Assembly: GCA_027078475.1 (NCBI GenBank)
Contig: JALWYH010000003.1
Coordinates: forward strand, 26,613 to 90,612
DNA: 64,000 nt
Direction of reading: 5' to 3'
Source: Thermoproteota archaeon
GTDB taxonomy: Archaea; Korarchaeota; Korarchaeia; Korarchaeales; Korarchaeaceae
Every line of letters begins with the position of its first letter. Position 1 is the first letter of the stretch. Both the position numbers and the translations under genes were made by a program. The notes under the pieces were generated by a model that saw nothing but the letters and a program-made list of their open reading frames with translations, was not told where the DNA came from and did not search any database. This document shows, piece by piece, positions 50,320 through 58,100 of the stretch.

Positions 50320-52741
50320 ATGGACTCCTCCTCCCCCTTCTCCCCCTCCTAGGGCTCTTCCTCACCAGCGGCGATATCCTTCTTGAGCTCTCCCTGCTCC
50401 TTCTGGCTCTGTTATATAGCCTTATCGCCACTAACGCGGCTATAACCAGTACGATGGCCGACACCAAATAGATGAAGTTCTTGGAGACCCTCACCCTAAC
50501 CTTGATTATGGTGGAGTCGGAGAACTGGGGCATGCTCCTGCCTATGGAGTCCTTGTATTCGTATCCTATGCTGACGAAGCTGCCCAACTCCGTCGCGGGG
50601 TAGAAGTTGATGGCCTTAAGTCTAACAGGCAGTGTCACAGTTTCCCCGGACTTGAGCTTGTCTATCCTGAGGAGCATCGAACCATCCGGGTTGGGCCTCA
50701 TGAGCACGTTCTTGGGGATCATGCTCAGATTCAGGGAGACTCCCTCGCCGGTGGACATCTTCACCTCCACTTCCGTTGCGTCCTCATTTCCAGTATTTGA
50801 GAGGGCCAGAACGAGTCCCCTCTCCTCATCCCATTCCAGCTGCATGTCGCTCACATTTGAGGAAAGGATGACGTAGGGCCTGAGTATAGTCACCTTCACC
50901 TGCTTGCTGATGTTATGAACCGCTCCTCTCGCATCAGTGTAGGTTATCAGAGTAGTGGAAAGGACGTGAGGGCCAGGGGGGGCATCGGTTGGCATCACTT
51001 GATAGACAAGTGACAGTCTAGAACCAGGCTTTAATGGATTAGGGATCACGTAACTGCCGAGGCTGTTAGTGGAGGTGACCAAAGCCGTACCGTTGCCGGG
51101 AAAGCTCGTCACGAGCTCAAATCCAGCACCGAGTTTCTCTATTATGCTTATATCGGAGATGGGAAGGTCGCCCGAATTAGACATGACCAGGGTGACGTTG
51201 ACCGGCTTTCTGAGTTGTACCTTGGTTGGCCTGGCGGTTTTTGATTCGAGGATGAGTTTCGGATTCCTGAGGATCCTGAATGAGAGGCTCTTAGTGAAGA
51301 GCGGCTTACCCGAGTTTGCCTCCTTTATGAAGAGCCTGACGCTAACGTTAACGGGAGAGGGAATCTGATCGGGGGCTTCTATCTTCAGGGAGAAGGTCTT
51401 TGACTTGCCTCCGGTCAGCGTCAGCTTCGATGGTGGTCTGGACTTGAGGACAGCTGGGGAGCCGACATCGACGCTCATCAGTAGGGAGAGGGATCTCGAT
51501 ATCTTGTTCTCCACCTTGACCTTCAGGGTGATATCAGTTCCCTCCACCACCACGGGAGGATTGTAGTCCCCGTATCCGCCCACAAAGTAAGCCTGAGATG
51601 ATATGGATGAGACCCGCAGCCAGTACGCGAAAATGGATACGTAGGTGTAGGTGTAGGCGTACCTCAACCATATGAAGGGGAGGTTGGTGAACAGACCATC
51701 GGGTTTCATGGTAGAGGCAATATCGACGAGGAGAGGCTCGTAGCTGGCGACGAACTTGTCCGTCTCCAAGAACCCGAGGGACGAGAACTTCGCCAGAGCA
51801 TTGAGGGCTAAAGCGGTGGTTATCTCATATGTTCCTGATGAATAAGCCTGCTTCACATTGCTCTCCAGGTAGGAGACCACGCCCCGCACCAAGTTATCAT
51901 CCACGTCGTAACCGAGGAACATGGCCTCGGCCAGAGCATCGGCCACATCGCCAGTCACTTGGACGGAGGATGACTTCTCCTCTCTCCAGTAGGCATAACC
52001 CTTGCTCTTCTTAGCGGTGGCTGTTAGGTAAGATATGGCCTTTCTGACACTGGTATCCAGCCCGGTCGCCCCTACTCCGACCTCCTTGGCGGCCAGTATG
52101 GCTCTAAGAGCTTGGGCTGTTATACTGGGAGTGGGCTCCCTCAGCTGGAACACATCCGCTTCGGGCATTCTTCCCCAGCCCCCTCCCTGGCTCTGAAGGG
52201 ATATCAGTTTGGACACTGAGCGAGCGAGGAGGGGGAGCTTCTCCTTTGGCAATGCCCCCACTGAGAAGGCGCCGGCTATGGCCCTTATTGCTTGGGCGCT
52301 GAATGACACGTCGACCAGTCTCCCACTGACGTCCGATCCCCACAAGCCATCATTCTTGGCCCTCTCGAGCATCCAAGAGGTCATGGTTGCCAGCCTGTTT
52401 TTAGCTCTGGAGACATCGCCGGGATCGAAGTTCATGAAATTCGATGCCTGAAGAGCCTCCGAGAGTATCAGAGAAGCGTAGATGTTTATCTCCAAGTCGG
52501 GTATTGCCCCGAAGGTGAAGCCACTCTTGTCCACGTACAGAACACCGTTGACGTACCCGTAACTCCCCTGAGGTATCTCGCTGGGGGAGCCATATTCGGG
52601 TACCCTAGTGACGGCCCTCAAAGGACCTTCCACCGCTCTCTCTATAATCTCCCTTGAGCTCTGAGAGGAGACCAGAGCCACCTGGGAGGTGATAAGGCCC
52701 ACCAAGAGCAGAAGGAGCAACGGGGTCCTCCTCATTTCCAT
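50309..52741 (-). CDS. Large surface protein: alpha/alpha-toroid domain plus CARDB-like repeats
   Basis: 810-residue exported protein. A signal peptide (1-26) is followed by a helical domain (about 30-370) with repeats such as SLQSQGGGWGRM followed by TPSITAQALRAIL, the pattern of prenyltransferase/terpene-cyclase or complement-type alpha/alpha toroids. Several CARDB-like beta repeats follow (about 395-740), then one membrane helix (about 755-775) and an Arg/Ser-rich tail. The ATG is 28 bases from a TATTTAAG box, so it is leaderless. A role in binding peptides, glycans or lipids is possible but unproven. Confidence 0.75.
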   Translation of the reverse strand: MEMRRTPLLLLLLVGLITSQVALVSSQSSREIIERAVEGPLRAVTRVPEYGSPSEIPQGSYGYVNGVLYVDKSGFTFGAIPDLEINIYASLILSEALQASNFMNFDPGDVSRAKNRLATMTSWMLERAKNDGLWGSDVSGRLVDVSFSAQAIRAIAGAFSVGALPKEKLPLLARSVSKLISLQSQGGGWGRMPEADVFQLREPTPSITAQALRAILAAKEVGVGATGLDTSVRKAISYLTATAKKSKGYAYWREEKSSSVQVTGDVADALAEAMFLGYDVDDNLVRGVVSYLESNVKQAYSSGTYEITTALALNALAKFSSLGFLETDKFVASYEPLLVDIASTMKPDGLFTNLPFIWLRYAYTYTYVSIFAYWLRVSSISSQAYFVGGYGDYNPPVVVEGTDITLKVKVENKISRSLSLLMSVDVGSPAVLKSRPPSKLTLTGGKSKTFSLKIEAPDQIPSPVNVSVRLFIKEANSGKPLFTKSLSFRILRNPKLILESKTARPTKVQLRKPVNVTLVMSNSGDLPISDISIIEKLGAGFELVTSFPGNGTALVTSTNSLGSYVIPNPLKPGSRLSLVYQVMPTDAPPGPHVLSTTLITYTDARGAVHNISKQVKVTILRPYVILSSNVSDMQLEWDEERGLVLALSNTGNEDATEVEVKMSTGEGVSLNLSMIPKNVLMRPNPDGSMLLRIDKLKSGETVTLPVRLKAINFYPATELGSFVSIGYEYKDSIGRSMPQFSDSTIIKVRVRVSKNFIYLVSAIVLVIAALVAIRLYNRARRSRESSRRISPLVRKSPRRGRRGRRSPFGS

Positions 52742-52765
52742 ACCCGTTTGGTATTGACGATGGAA

Positions 52766-52773
52766 TATTTAAG
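52766..52773 (-). promoter_or_regulatory. TATA box of the toroid surface-protein gene
   Basis: TATTTAAG on the plus strand (CTTAAATA on minus), centred 28.5 bases before the ATG at 52741. The same eight bases form the shared box at 34385-34392. Confidence 0.55.
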
Positions 52774-52884
52774 GTGGGATGGGTGCCTCATGAAACCTCC
52801 ATAGACAGTTGACTAAGTACCAAATGCGCTCGCAATCAAAGAGGCGGGTATGAGCATAGGAAGGAACCAGGCAGACGATATGGG

Positions 52885-52921
52885 TTAGAGAGACAATAGA
52901 GAGAAAAGAAAAGAGGGGGAG
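52885..52921 (-). terminator. Pyrimidine/T-rich terminator after the S-layer gene
   Basis: Read on the minus strand directly after the S-layer stop: CCCTCCCCCTCTTTTCTTTT, then more C/T-rich sequence. Archaeal transcription ends at such T-rich runs without needing a hairpin. Strong insulation would be expected after so highly expressed a gene. Confidence 0.5.
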
Positions 52922-52924
52922 GGC

Positions 52925-55678
52925 TTAGCTGCTGGGCAGCCCTACCGGGACTACCAGCACGGGCTGCACAGCGACCCTCGTCGGCACGGTGGTCGGCCTT
53001 ATGCCTATGACGATGACGGCGGGAGCGTTGTCTCCCTCACCGGCGTTGTAGTAGGTCTGTATGGTGGTGTTGGCCAGCTTGGTCGGGTCGGCCAGAGCTA
53101 TGCTGGCGGCGAGCGTGCCGTACCTATCGGTACCGGCCACGACCAGTATGGCCTTGTCCTCATTCCACGGGTTGGCCTTGGCGTACTGTATCACGCCGAG
53201 ACCGTTGCCGCCCTCGACCTTGTAGACGTAGGTGGTGTCTATGGTCGGGTCTATCAGCTTGATGGCGTAGGTCAGGTTGATGTCCCTCTCTCCAGGAGCG
53301 CCCTGCGGGTTGTACAGCCAGGAGGTCTTACCGTCGGTCTTGTAGAGTATGTACAGGTTACCGGTGTCGTTCAGGTAGTCCACCAGCGTGTTGACCAGAG
53401 GACCGCCGACGAGTATCAGGTTCTTGTTCACCACATCCTCGCTGAGGGTCTCACCATCGAAGACCCAGTCGTCCATGTAGGCTATCGGGGCCCTTATGAA
53501 GCTGAAGACCTCCTCCGGGTTGGCGAAGTTGAAGTACAGGTCCTTGTACTCGTCCGGAGTCACGTCCTCGAAGACGGTGCCGCCCTCGGGTGTGGTCACC
53601 GGCACGAGCTCGGTGGCTCCGGTGAATATGCCGTCGCCGTTCCTGTCCTCTACCCTGTCATAGATGCCGGCGAACACGCCAGTGGCGTTTATCGGGTACA
53701 GCCAGTTGAGCTGCCAGTGGTAGACGGCGAGGGTCACGTCATCATCGTTCCAGTCGGCGTAGGAGGTGTACTCGAGGTACTTGCCGCAGGTTCCCTCCTG
53801 GGCGGAGGCCTGGCCGAAGAGCGTGTCGGGCTTAGTGAAGGCCTTGCACTCGAGCTGCTTCATCACCTCGTCCTTCTGGGTGAGCTCGTAGAGGCCCCAA
53901 GTCGGACCGCAGCCAGGCCCACAGTACTCACCGGATATTCCCGGCGGCAGGGCGGGGCACTCCTGTCCGGCCACTATCTTCTTGTTGACGACGCTGGTGA
54001 ACCAGTAGTCCTTGCCGCCGATCACGAGATGGCCGTCATCGTTGAGAGGCTCGTACCAACCGGTCTCGTTCTTGGTGAATATGGTAGCTCCGAGCGTGCC
54101 AGACTTCACGACCATGTACCAGTCAACGGTGGTGCTGCCCTCCTTCTCGTAGTAGCCGCTTATTCCAAGGAAGGCCTCGTCCTCGGCAAGGTCCTCGAGC
54201 CACGGACCGAAGACGGTCTGCTCATCTACTATGTATCCCTTGGCCTCGTAGAAGTGGCTTGCTGCAGTAGCAACCGCACTACCAGGAGCGAAGGACAGAT
54301 GCATGTTGCCTCCAGCGAAGACCCTAGGACCGGTGGTGTCGGGGTAGGTGGAGGTCTCGAGTATCACATCAACGTTCATGCTACCAACTGCGGAATCGGC
54401 AGCGTTGGCATAGTCAGAGCCAGCGGGGTGCGGCCAGCCGTAGGTCTTGTCGAAGAACCAGTCGGTGTTGGTCCAGTCGTAGGCAGCATCACCCGAGCCA
54501 GCGCTCTCGCCGTGTCCTGGGTATATGTTAGGAGCGAGCACCAGCGAGTAGAAGTCCATGGTGACGGTCTGGAGGACCTCATCAACGTCCCTCACGGTTA
54601 TGCCGAAGTAAGGCACCAACCTCTCGTCATTGGAGACCACACCATCTCCGTTTATGTCAGCAAGTATGTATATGTCCCTGTGGATCATGCTGTAGAGGAA
54701 GGTCTGGAAGGTGGTCGGATCGTTGTCAACGGGCACTCCTATGTTGTTCTCTATGTGGAAGTAGTCCACGGGGGTGCTGGTCCCTATCTTGTACACGACG
54801 AAGCCCACGCTGTAAGTGTTGGGCTCATCAACCTCAACGCTCTCGGCCACGAGCTTGTAGCCCATCCAAGGCAGGGTTATCTCGGTGCCCTTCTTGACGT
54901 CTATCGGGTTGAGCGGGTGTATGAAGTAGAATCCACCGTGGGCCCAAGTGTAGGTTATCGGACCCTCAACGGGGATGTAGTCCTTGGTGGAGTCCCAAGC
55001 ATCGTAGGTGAAGGTGAAGGTGCCAGGGCAGTCGAAGTTCAGGCTGACAGCATAGTTGCTCTTCTCATTGTCAGTGTAAGCGGGCGGGTAGTAGTTGGGA
55101 GCGAAGACCACCCACTCCTTGAGCTCGTCGGGGTCAACCTTGAGACCTATAGAGTAGGTGATCTGGGTCGGGTTCTTGTCGCTCTTCACTCCAGCAGGGA
55201 CGAACACGTAGCCATCGTGGAGCGGGTAGATCTTGTCGAAGGGATCGGGGGAGCTACCCCAGTTCCAGCTCCAGAGGAAGCCCCAGAAGTCGTTGGTGTC
55301 GTCATCGTTGTCGTAGCTGCCCCACTTGCCGATGAGGTCGAGAGCCTGATACCTGTGGCCGTAAGCCTTGGCGGTGAAGCTGCCGTGATAAAGGGTTACG
55401 CCGTTGGCGGCGGCGTGCCTGGCATCGACCCACATGGCATTAGTGTAGTATAGGTGGGAGGCTATCTTGGCGGCTATGAGGGTGGCGCCGAGGACGTCCT
55501 CAGGCGCAGCCTTGCTGCCGAGTATGATGGCTATGTCGGGCGTGCCATCAAAGTCATAGTCTATAGTACCATCCTTAACGAAGGGCTGCGGGAACATGTG
55601 GATTGGGTAGGCCATAGCGGGGAGCAGACTGGCTCCCAGCAGCACTACCAAGGCTGCTATTATGTACGCCTTCTTCAT
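52925..55678 (-). CDS. S-layer protein
   Basis: 917-residue precursor of the paracrystalline cell coat. Signal peptide 1-23 ending AMA. The N-terminal part has PDIAIILGSKAAPEDVLGAT and the C-terminal part LILVGGPLVNTLVDY with ILVVAGTDRYGTLAASIALA, the paired halves of the S-layer family known from methanococci. Acidic overall with Asp-rich loops (DINGDGVVSNDE, DRNGDGIFTG) that probably bind Ca2+, and a Cys-rich segment near 580-640. The ATG at 55678 follows GGAGGTG by six bases. The codon choice is strongly biased, in line with high expression. Confidence 0.88.
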   Translation of the reverse strand: MKKAYIIAALVVLLGASLLPAMAYPIHMFPQPFVKDGTIDYDFDGTPDIAIILGSKAAPEDVLGATLIAAKIASHLYYTNAMWVDARHAAANGVTLYHGSFTAKAYGHRYQALDLIGKWGSYDNDDDTNDFWGFLWSWNWGSSPDPFDKIYPLHDGYVFVPAGVKSDKNPTQITYSIGLKVDPDELKEWVVFAPNYYPPAYTDNEKSNYAVSLNFDCPGTFTFTYDAWDSTKDYIPVEGPITYTWAHGGFYFIHPLNPIDVKKGTEITLPWMGYKLVAESVEVDEPNTYSVGFVVYKIGTSTPVDYFHIENNIGVPVDNDPTTFQTFLYSMIHRDIYILADINGDGVVSNDERLVPYFGITVRDVDEVLQTVTMDFYSLVLAPNIYPGHGESAGSGDAAYDWTNTDWFFDKTYGWPHPAGSDYANAADSAVGSMNVDVILETSTYPDTTGPRVFAGGNMHLSFAPGSAVATAASHFYEAKGYIVDEQTVFGPWLEDLAEDEAFLGISGYYEKEGSTTVDWYMVVKSGTLGATIFTKNETGWYEPLNDDGHLVIGGKDYWFTSVVNKKIVAGQECPALPPGISGEYCGPGCGPTWGLYELTQKDEVMKQLECKAFTKPDTLFGQASAQEGTCGKYLEYTSYADWNDDDVTLAVYHWQLNWLYPINATGVFAGIYDRVEDRNGDGIFTGATELVPVTTPEGGTVFEDVTPDEYKDLYFNFANPEEVFSFIRAPIAYMDDWVFDGETLSEDVVNKNLILVGGPLVNTLVDYLNDTGNLYILYKTDGKTSWLYNPQGAPGERDINLTYAIKLIDPTIDTTYVYKVEGGNGLGVIQYAKANPWNEDKAILVVAGTDRYGTLAASIALADPTKLANTTIQTYYNAGEGDNAPAVIVIGIRPTTVPTRVAVQPVLVVPVGLPSS

Positions 55679-55689
55679 AATACACACCT

Positions 55690-55748
55690 CCCCGTGCCAC
55701 TGAATGTGGCAAGGGGCTGAGGGTCGATGGAAGGAGGCTTATAAAATT
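55690..55748 (-). promoter_or_regulatory. S-layer promoter and structured leader
   Basis: AATTTTATAAG (TATA box, 55738-55748) predicts a start near 55717 and a leader of about 39 bases, long for this genome. The leader folds into GCCAC-ATTCA-GTGGC (55696-55710) extended by CCCC/GGGG (55713-55716 with 55690-55693). The GGGG arm runs into the GGAGGTG ribosome-binding site. Confidence 0.55.
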
Positions 55749-55763
55749 ATTGTTATCGTAACT

Positions 55764-55783
55764 GTTGCAAAACGTTGCAGAAC
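55764..55783. repeat. Tandem 10-bp repeat upstream of the S-layer promoter
   Basis: GTTGCAAAAC (55764-55773) is followed directly by GTTGCAGAAC (55774-55783), then GTT. One helical turn apart and about 20-40 bases upstream of the TATA box, these could bind an activator on one face of DNA. Confidence 0.45.
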
Positions 55784-56066
55784 GTTTATTCAGTCAATAC
55801 ATAGGTCCTTTCTTCCCCTAGTCCTGCCTAATAAGGAGTAGCCCAATACTGGATTCTCTTATACTAGAATAATATAATCACGCCGATCTCCTCGGGATTC
55901 CAACAAGTCATGTGTATAATACAGAGGATTAGACCCGTATTCAGGCTAATAATTATCAGAGTGTAGATGATATCTCATAATTTGATAATGACGTTAGCCT
56001 ATTATACGGCAGAATACTTGAAGGAGGTTCACAAAGTCGAATGTCGAAGAATGGATAGCTTAGCGG
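55784..56066. other. AT-rich non-coding gap
   Basis: About 280 bases between the S-layer promoter region and nop10, clearly richer in A+T than its neighbours. I see no gene, tRNA or clear C/D or H/ACA RNA. It contains several TATA-like runs (for example AATAATATAATC near 55867) and may hold further upstream elements for the S-layer gene or the nop10 3' end. Confidence 0.4.
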
Positions 56067-56210
56067 CTAAGGACGCCGCCCTTTCGCCCTTTTGGGTAGG
56101 GTGAATGGCTCCGGGTGGGGAATCTCTGTTTTCGCGCCGCAGATCGGACACTCCTCCCGGAAGGTATATGCCCAGCAGCGGGGGCACCTCCTCATCCTAG
56201 GAAGTGGCAT
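56067..56210 (-). CDS. nop10: H/ACA RNP protein Nop10, short form
   Basis: 47-residue zinc protein that pairs with Cbf5. CPRCWAYTFREECPICG gives the two Cys pairs and KTEIPHPEPF matches the Nop10 linker. The C-terminal helix expected after HPPRFSPEDPY is absent: the frame reads TLPKRAKGRRP and stops. A frameshift or natural shortening could explain this. ATG at 56210 after GGGAGGTC. Position after aIF2-alpha is the usual archaeal one. Confidence 0.78.
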   Translation of the reverse strand: MPLPRMRRCPRCWAYTFREECPICGAKTEIPHPEPFTLPKRAKGRRP

Positions 56211-56277
56211 TTTCCCGACCTCCCAATCTCGTGAAAATAATGAAATCGTTGGTAAATGGTTATTCAAGCGAGAAAGT

Positions 56278-57087
56278 TCAGGAGGCCCTCTTCCTGAACT
56301 CCCTCTCCTCCACGACCTCGAAGAGCTCAGTATCTCCCAGCTCCTTGGAGATCGCCTTGATCACGTAGGTAGACATCCTCCTCACGAGCTTGGGGTCCTG
56401 AGATCGGATGGACACGATGTATCTTGGGGCTCCAGCCGAGTATATGTCTACCTCAACGCTCCCAGTCTTGGGCGTTGATAGGCCTCTCGTCAGGGCTCTC
56501 CTTATCCTTACAATCCCGTCGTGGGCGTAGGAGACCAGCTTGACCACTATGTTCTTTATGTAGATCGGGGGTTTGAGCTGAACCTTGACTATCTCCTCCA
56601 GCTTGGAGGCGAGCCTCTCGTCAAGGCCAGCCTTCAGGAGTGGGTCCATGCCCTCGTACAACACATCCTCTAAGGCATCCATTGGGCTCCTGTAGTAGTC
56701 GCTGAGCTTCGACCAAGCCTCCTTGGCAGTGGCCTCAGGATCAGGAAACCCAGCCCTCTCGGCCGCGAGTTTCAGGAGAGAGATCACCCTTATTCTTTCT
56801 TTCCACTCCTCCAACTTCCTCTTCTTCTGCTCCTCGTTTACATACCTTAGGGAGAGATCAACCTGACCCAGCTTCCTGTTGGCCCTTATGACCCTGCCAA
56901 CTATCTTGTCGCCCTCCTTGACGAAGTCCCTTATGTCCTTTATTCTCCCAGAGGCGACATGGCTCCTAGGGATGTAGGCCTCGAGTCCCTCGTACTCATC
57001 CAGCTCAACTATCACTCCATGATCCTCCACCCTCTTGACCGTGCCGACGACAAGCTCGTTCCTCCTGGGAAAAGACTTGTAGCTCAC
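56278..57087 (-). CDS. Translation initiation factor aIF2 alpha
   Basis: One of three subunits bringing Met-tRNA to the small subunit. 269 residues: N-terminal S1/OB domain (NELVVGTVKRVEDHGVIVEL), central helical domain, C-terminal alpha/beta domain that binds aIF2-gamma. The GTG start overlaps the eS27 stop by four bases. Order eL42-eS27-aIF2a-nop10 is standard. Confidence 0.96.
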   Translation of the reverse strand: MSYKSFPRRNELVVGTVKRVEDHGVIVELDEYEGLEAYIPRSHVASGRIKDIRDFVKEGDKIVGRVIRANRKLGQVDLSLRYVNEEQKKRKLEEWKERIRVISLLKLAAERAGFPDPEATAKEAWSKLSDYYRSPMDALEDVLYEGMDPLLKAGLDERLASKLEEIVKVQLKPPIYIKNIVVKLVSYAHDGIVRIRRALTRGLSTPKTGSVEVDIYSAGAPRYIVSIRSQDPKLVRRMSTYVIKAISKELGDTELFEVVEEREFRKRAS

Positions 57088-57290
57088 TCTCTCACTCTTC
57101 CCAGGTACTCTATGACCGTGGCCAGGATCTCGGCCTTGCCCCCCTTGGGCCTGGCGAGCACCTCATCGCAGACGTGGCACCTGACCTCTCGGGAAGCGTG
57201 GGAGAATATTACCTGCTCGTTTCCACACTTGGGGCATCTGACCCTAACGAAGTAGCTCTTAGGGAGAGGTATGAGTTCCGGATCACTCAT
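57084..57290 (-). CDS. rps27e: Ribosomal protein eS27
   Basis: 68-residue zinc-ribbon protein: CPKCGNEQVIF and CHVCDEVLARPKGGKA. The ATG at 57290 follows GAGGTGAT; longer frames upstream overlap eL42 and are not conserved. Confidence 0.95.
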   Translation of the reverse strand: MSDPELIPLPKSYFVRVRCPKCGNEQVIFSHASREVRCHVCDEVLARPKGGKAEILATVIEYLGRVRE

Positions 57291-57295
57291 CCGTA

Positions 57296-57574
57296 TCACC
57301 TCTTCACCTCCACCCTCGCCAGCCTCCCGATGTTCCTCATCACCTTCCTCCCGCATTCCTCGCAGGTCAGTATCAGGAGCACCTTCTTGGTGGTCTTGGC
57401 CTTCCTCCTCAACTTGCCCCTAGGCTCGCCACCATAACCCCGCCTCTTTCTCTCGAGCTGCCTCTGACCCCAAGAAAGGGTGCGCGCCTTCCCCTGCTTG
57501 TACAGGGAGACCTTGTGCCTGGTATGCCTGCCGCACCTAGGGCAGTAGGTGTTGATGACAGCGGGAACCTTCAT
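57296..57574 (-). CDS. rpl44e: Ribosomal protein eL42
   Basis: 92-residue zinc protein near the E site: CPRCGRHTRHKVSLYKQGK and CEECGRKVMRNIGRLARVE. The ATG overlaps the GINS stop (ATGA). Confidence 0.96.
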   Translation of the reverse strand: MKVPAVINTYCPRCGRHTRHKVSLYKQGKARTLSWGQRQLERKRRGYGGEPRGKLRRKAKTTKKVLLILTCEECGRKVMRNIGRLARVEVKR

Positions 57575-58071
57575 TCCTCTACCACCTCTACAACTCCCCT
57601 CCTCTTCAGAGCCACAGCGTTCTCCGATGGGATAAATGCCACATCCCCCTCGGAGAACGGTCCGTAGACTTTCATGTCTACACCAACGAATTTGGGCACG
57701 GGAGTTTTAAACGTTACTAATACCCTCTCGGTGGCGTCCTCCAGGGGGGAGTATACGGTCCTCTCGCGAGGCACCTCAGGCTCGAATTCCGGCGCGGGCT
57801 CAGGATGCCGCGTTGTCTCTTCTTCTGCGATAATCCCTCCGTACATGGCTCTTCTGAAGGCTCTCACAATGAAGATGGTGTTCTCCAACTCAACCCTCAG
57901 ATCTCTAAGTACCTCGGCAGCCCTCAAGTAAGCCCTTCCCTCCACTCCCTCGGGGAGATCGGAGAGGAGCTCTTCCTCCGCCCGCCTGAGCCTTTCGACT
58001 AGGGATTCATCGACCCTTCCTTCCGCCAGCGAGATGAGCACCTCCCTGATGATCTCCCTGTAGTTTACCAT
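57571..58071 (-). CDS. GINS complex subunit (Gins51/Gins15-like)
   Basis: 166-residue subunit of the GINS complex that joins MCM and Cdc45/GAN to form the replicative helicase. The helical A domain comes first; the small B domain is last (FVGVDMKVYGPFSEGDVAFI), the order of Gins51. A Pro/Glu-rich linker joins them. ATG at 58071, preferred over the TTG six bases upstream. Downstream of priS in the replication cluster. Confidence 0.82.
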   Translation of the reverse strand: MVNYREIIREVLISLAEGRVDESLVERLRRAEEELLSDLPEGVEGRAYLRAAEVLRDLRVELENTIFIVRAFRRAMYGGIIAEEETTRHPEPAPEFEPEVPRERTVYSPLEDATERVLVTFKTPVPKFVGVDMKVYGPFSEGDVAFIPSENAVALKRRGVVEVVEE

Positions 58072-58100
58072 CCTCAATGTAGTGCTTCATGCCCACCTAA

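Noticed and set aside
53717..55453. Long open frame of 578 codons on the plus strand opposite the S-layer gene.
   Set aside because: It mirrors the strongly biased codons of the S-layer gene (few stops in the antisense frame), reads as low-complexity Val/Gly/Glu, and has no recognisable domain.
55787..56066. Replication origin or small RNA in the AT-rich gap.
   Set aside because: No origin-recognition-box repeats with GC-rich flanks, no Cdc6/Orc1 gene nearby and no tRNA-like or guide-RNA-like structure.
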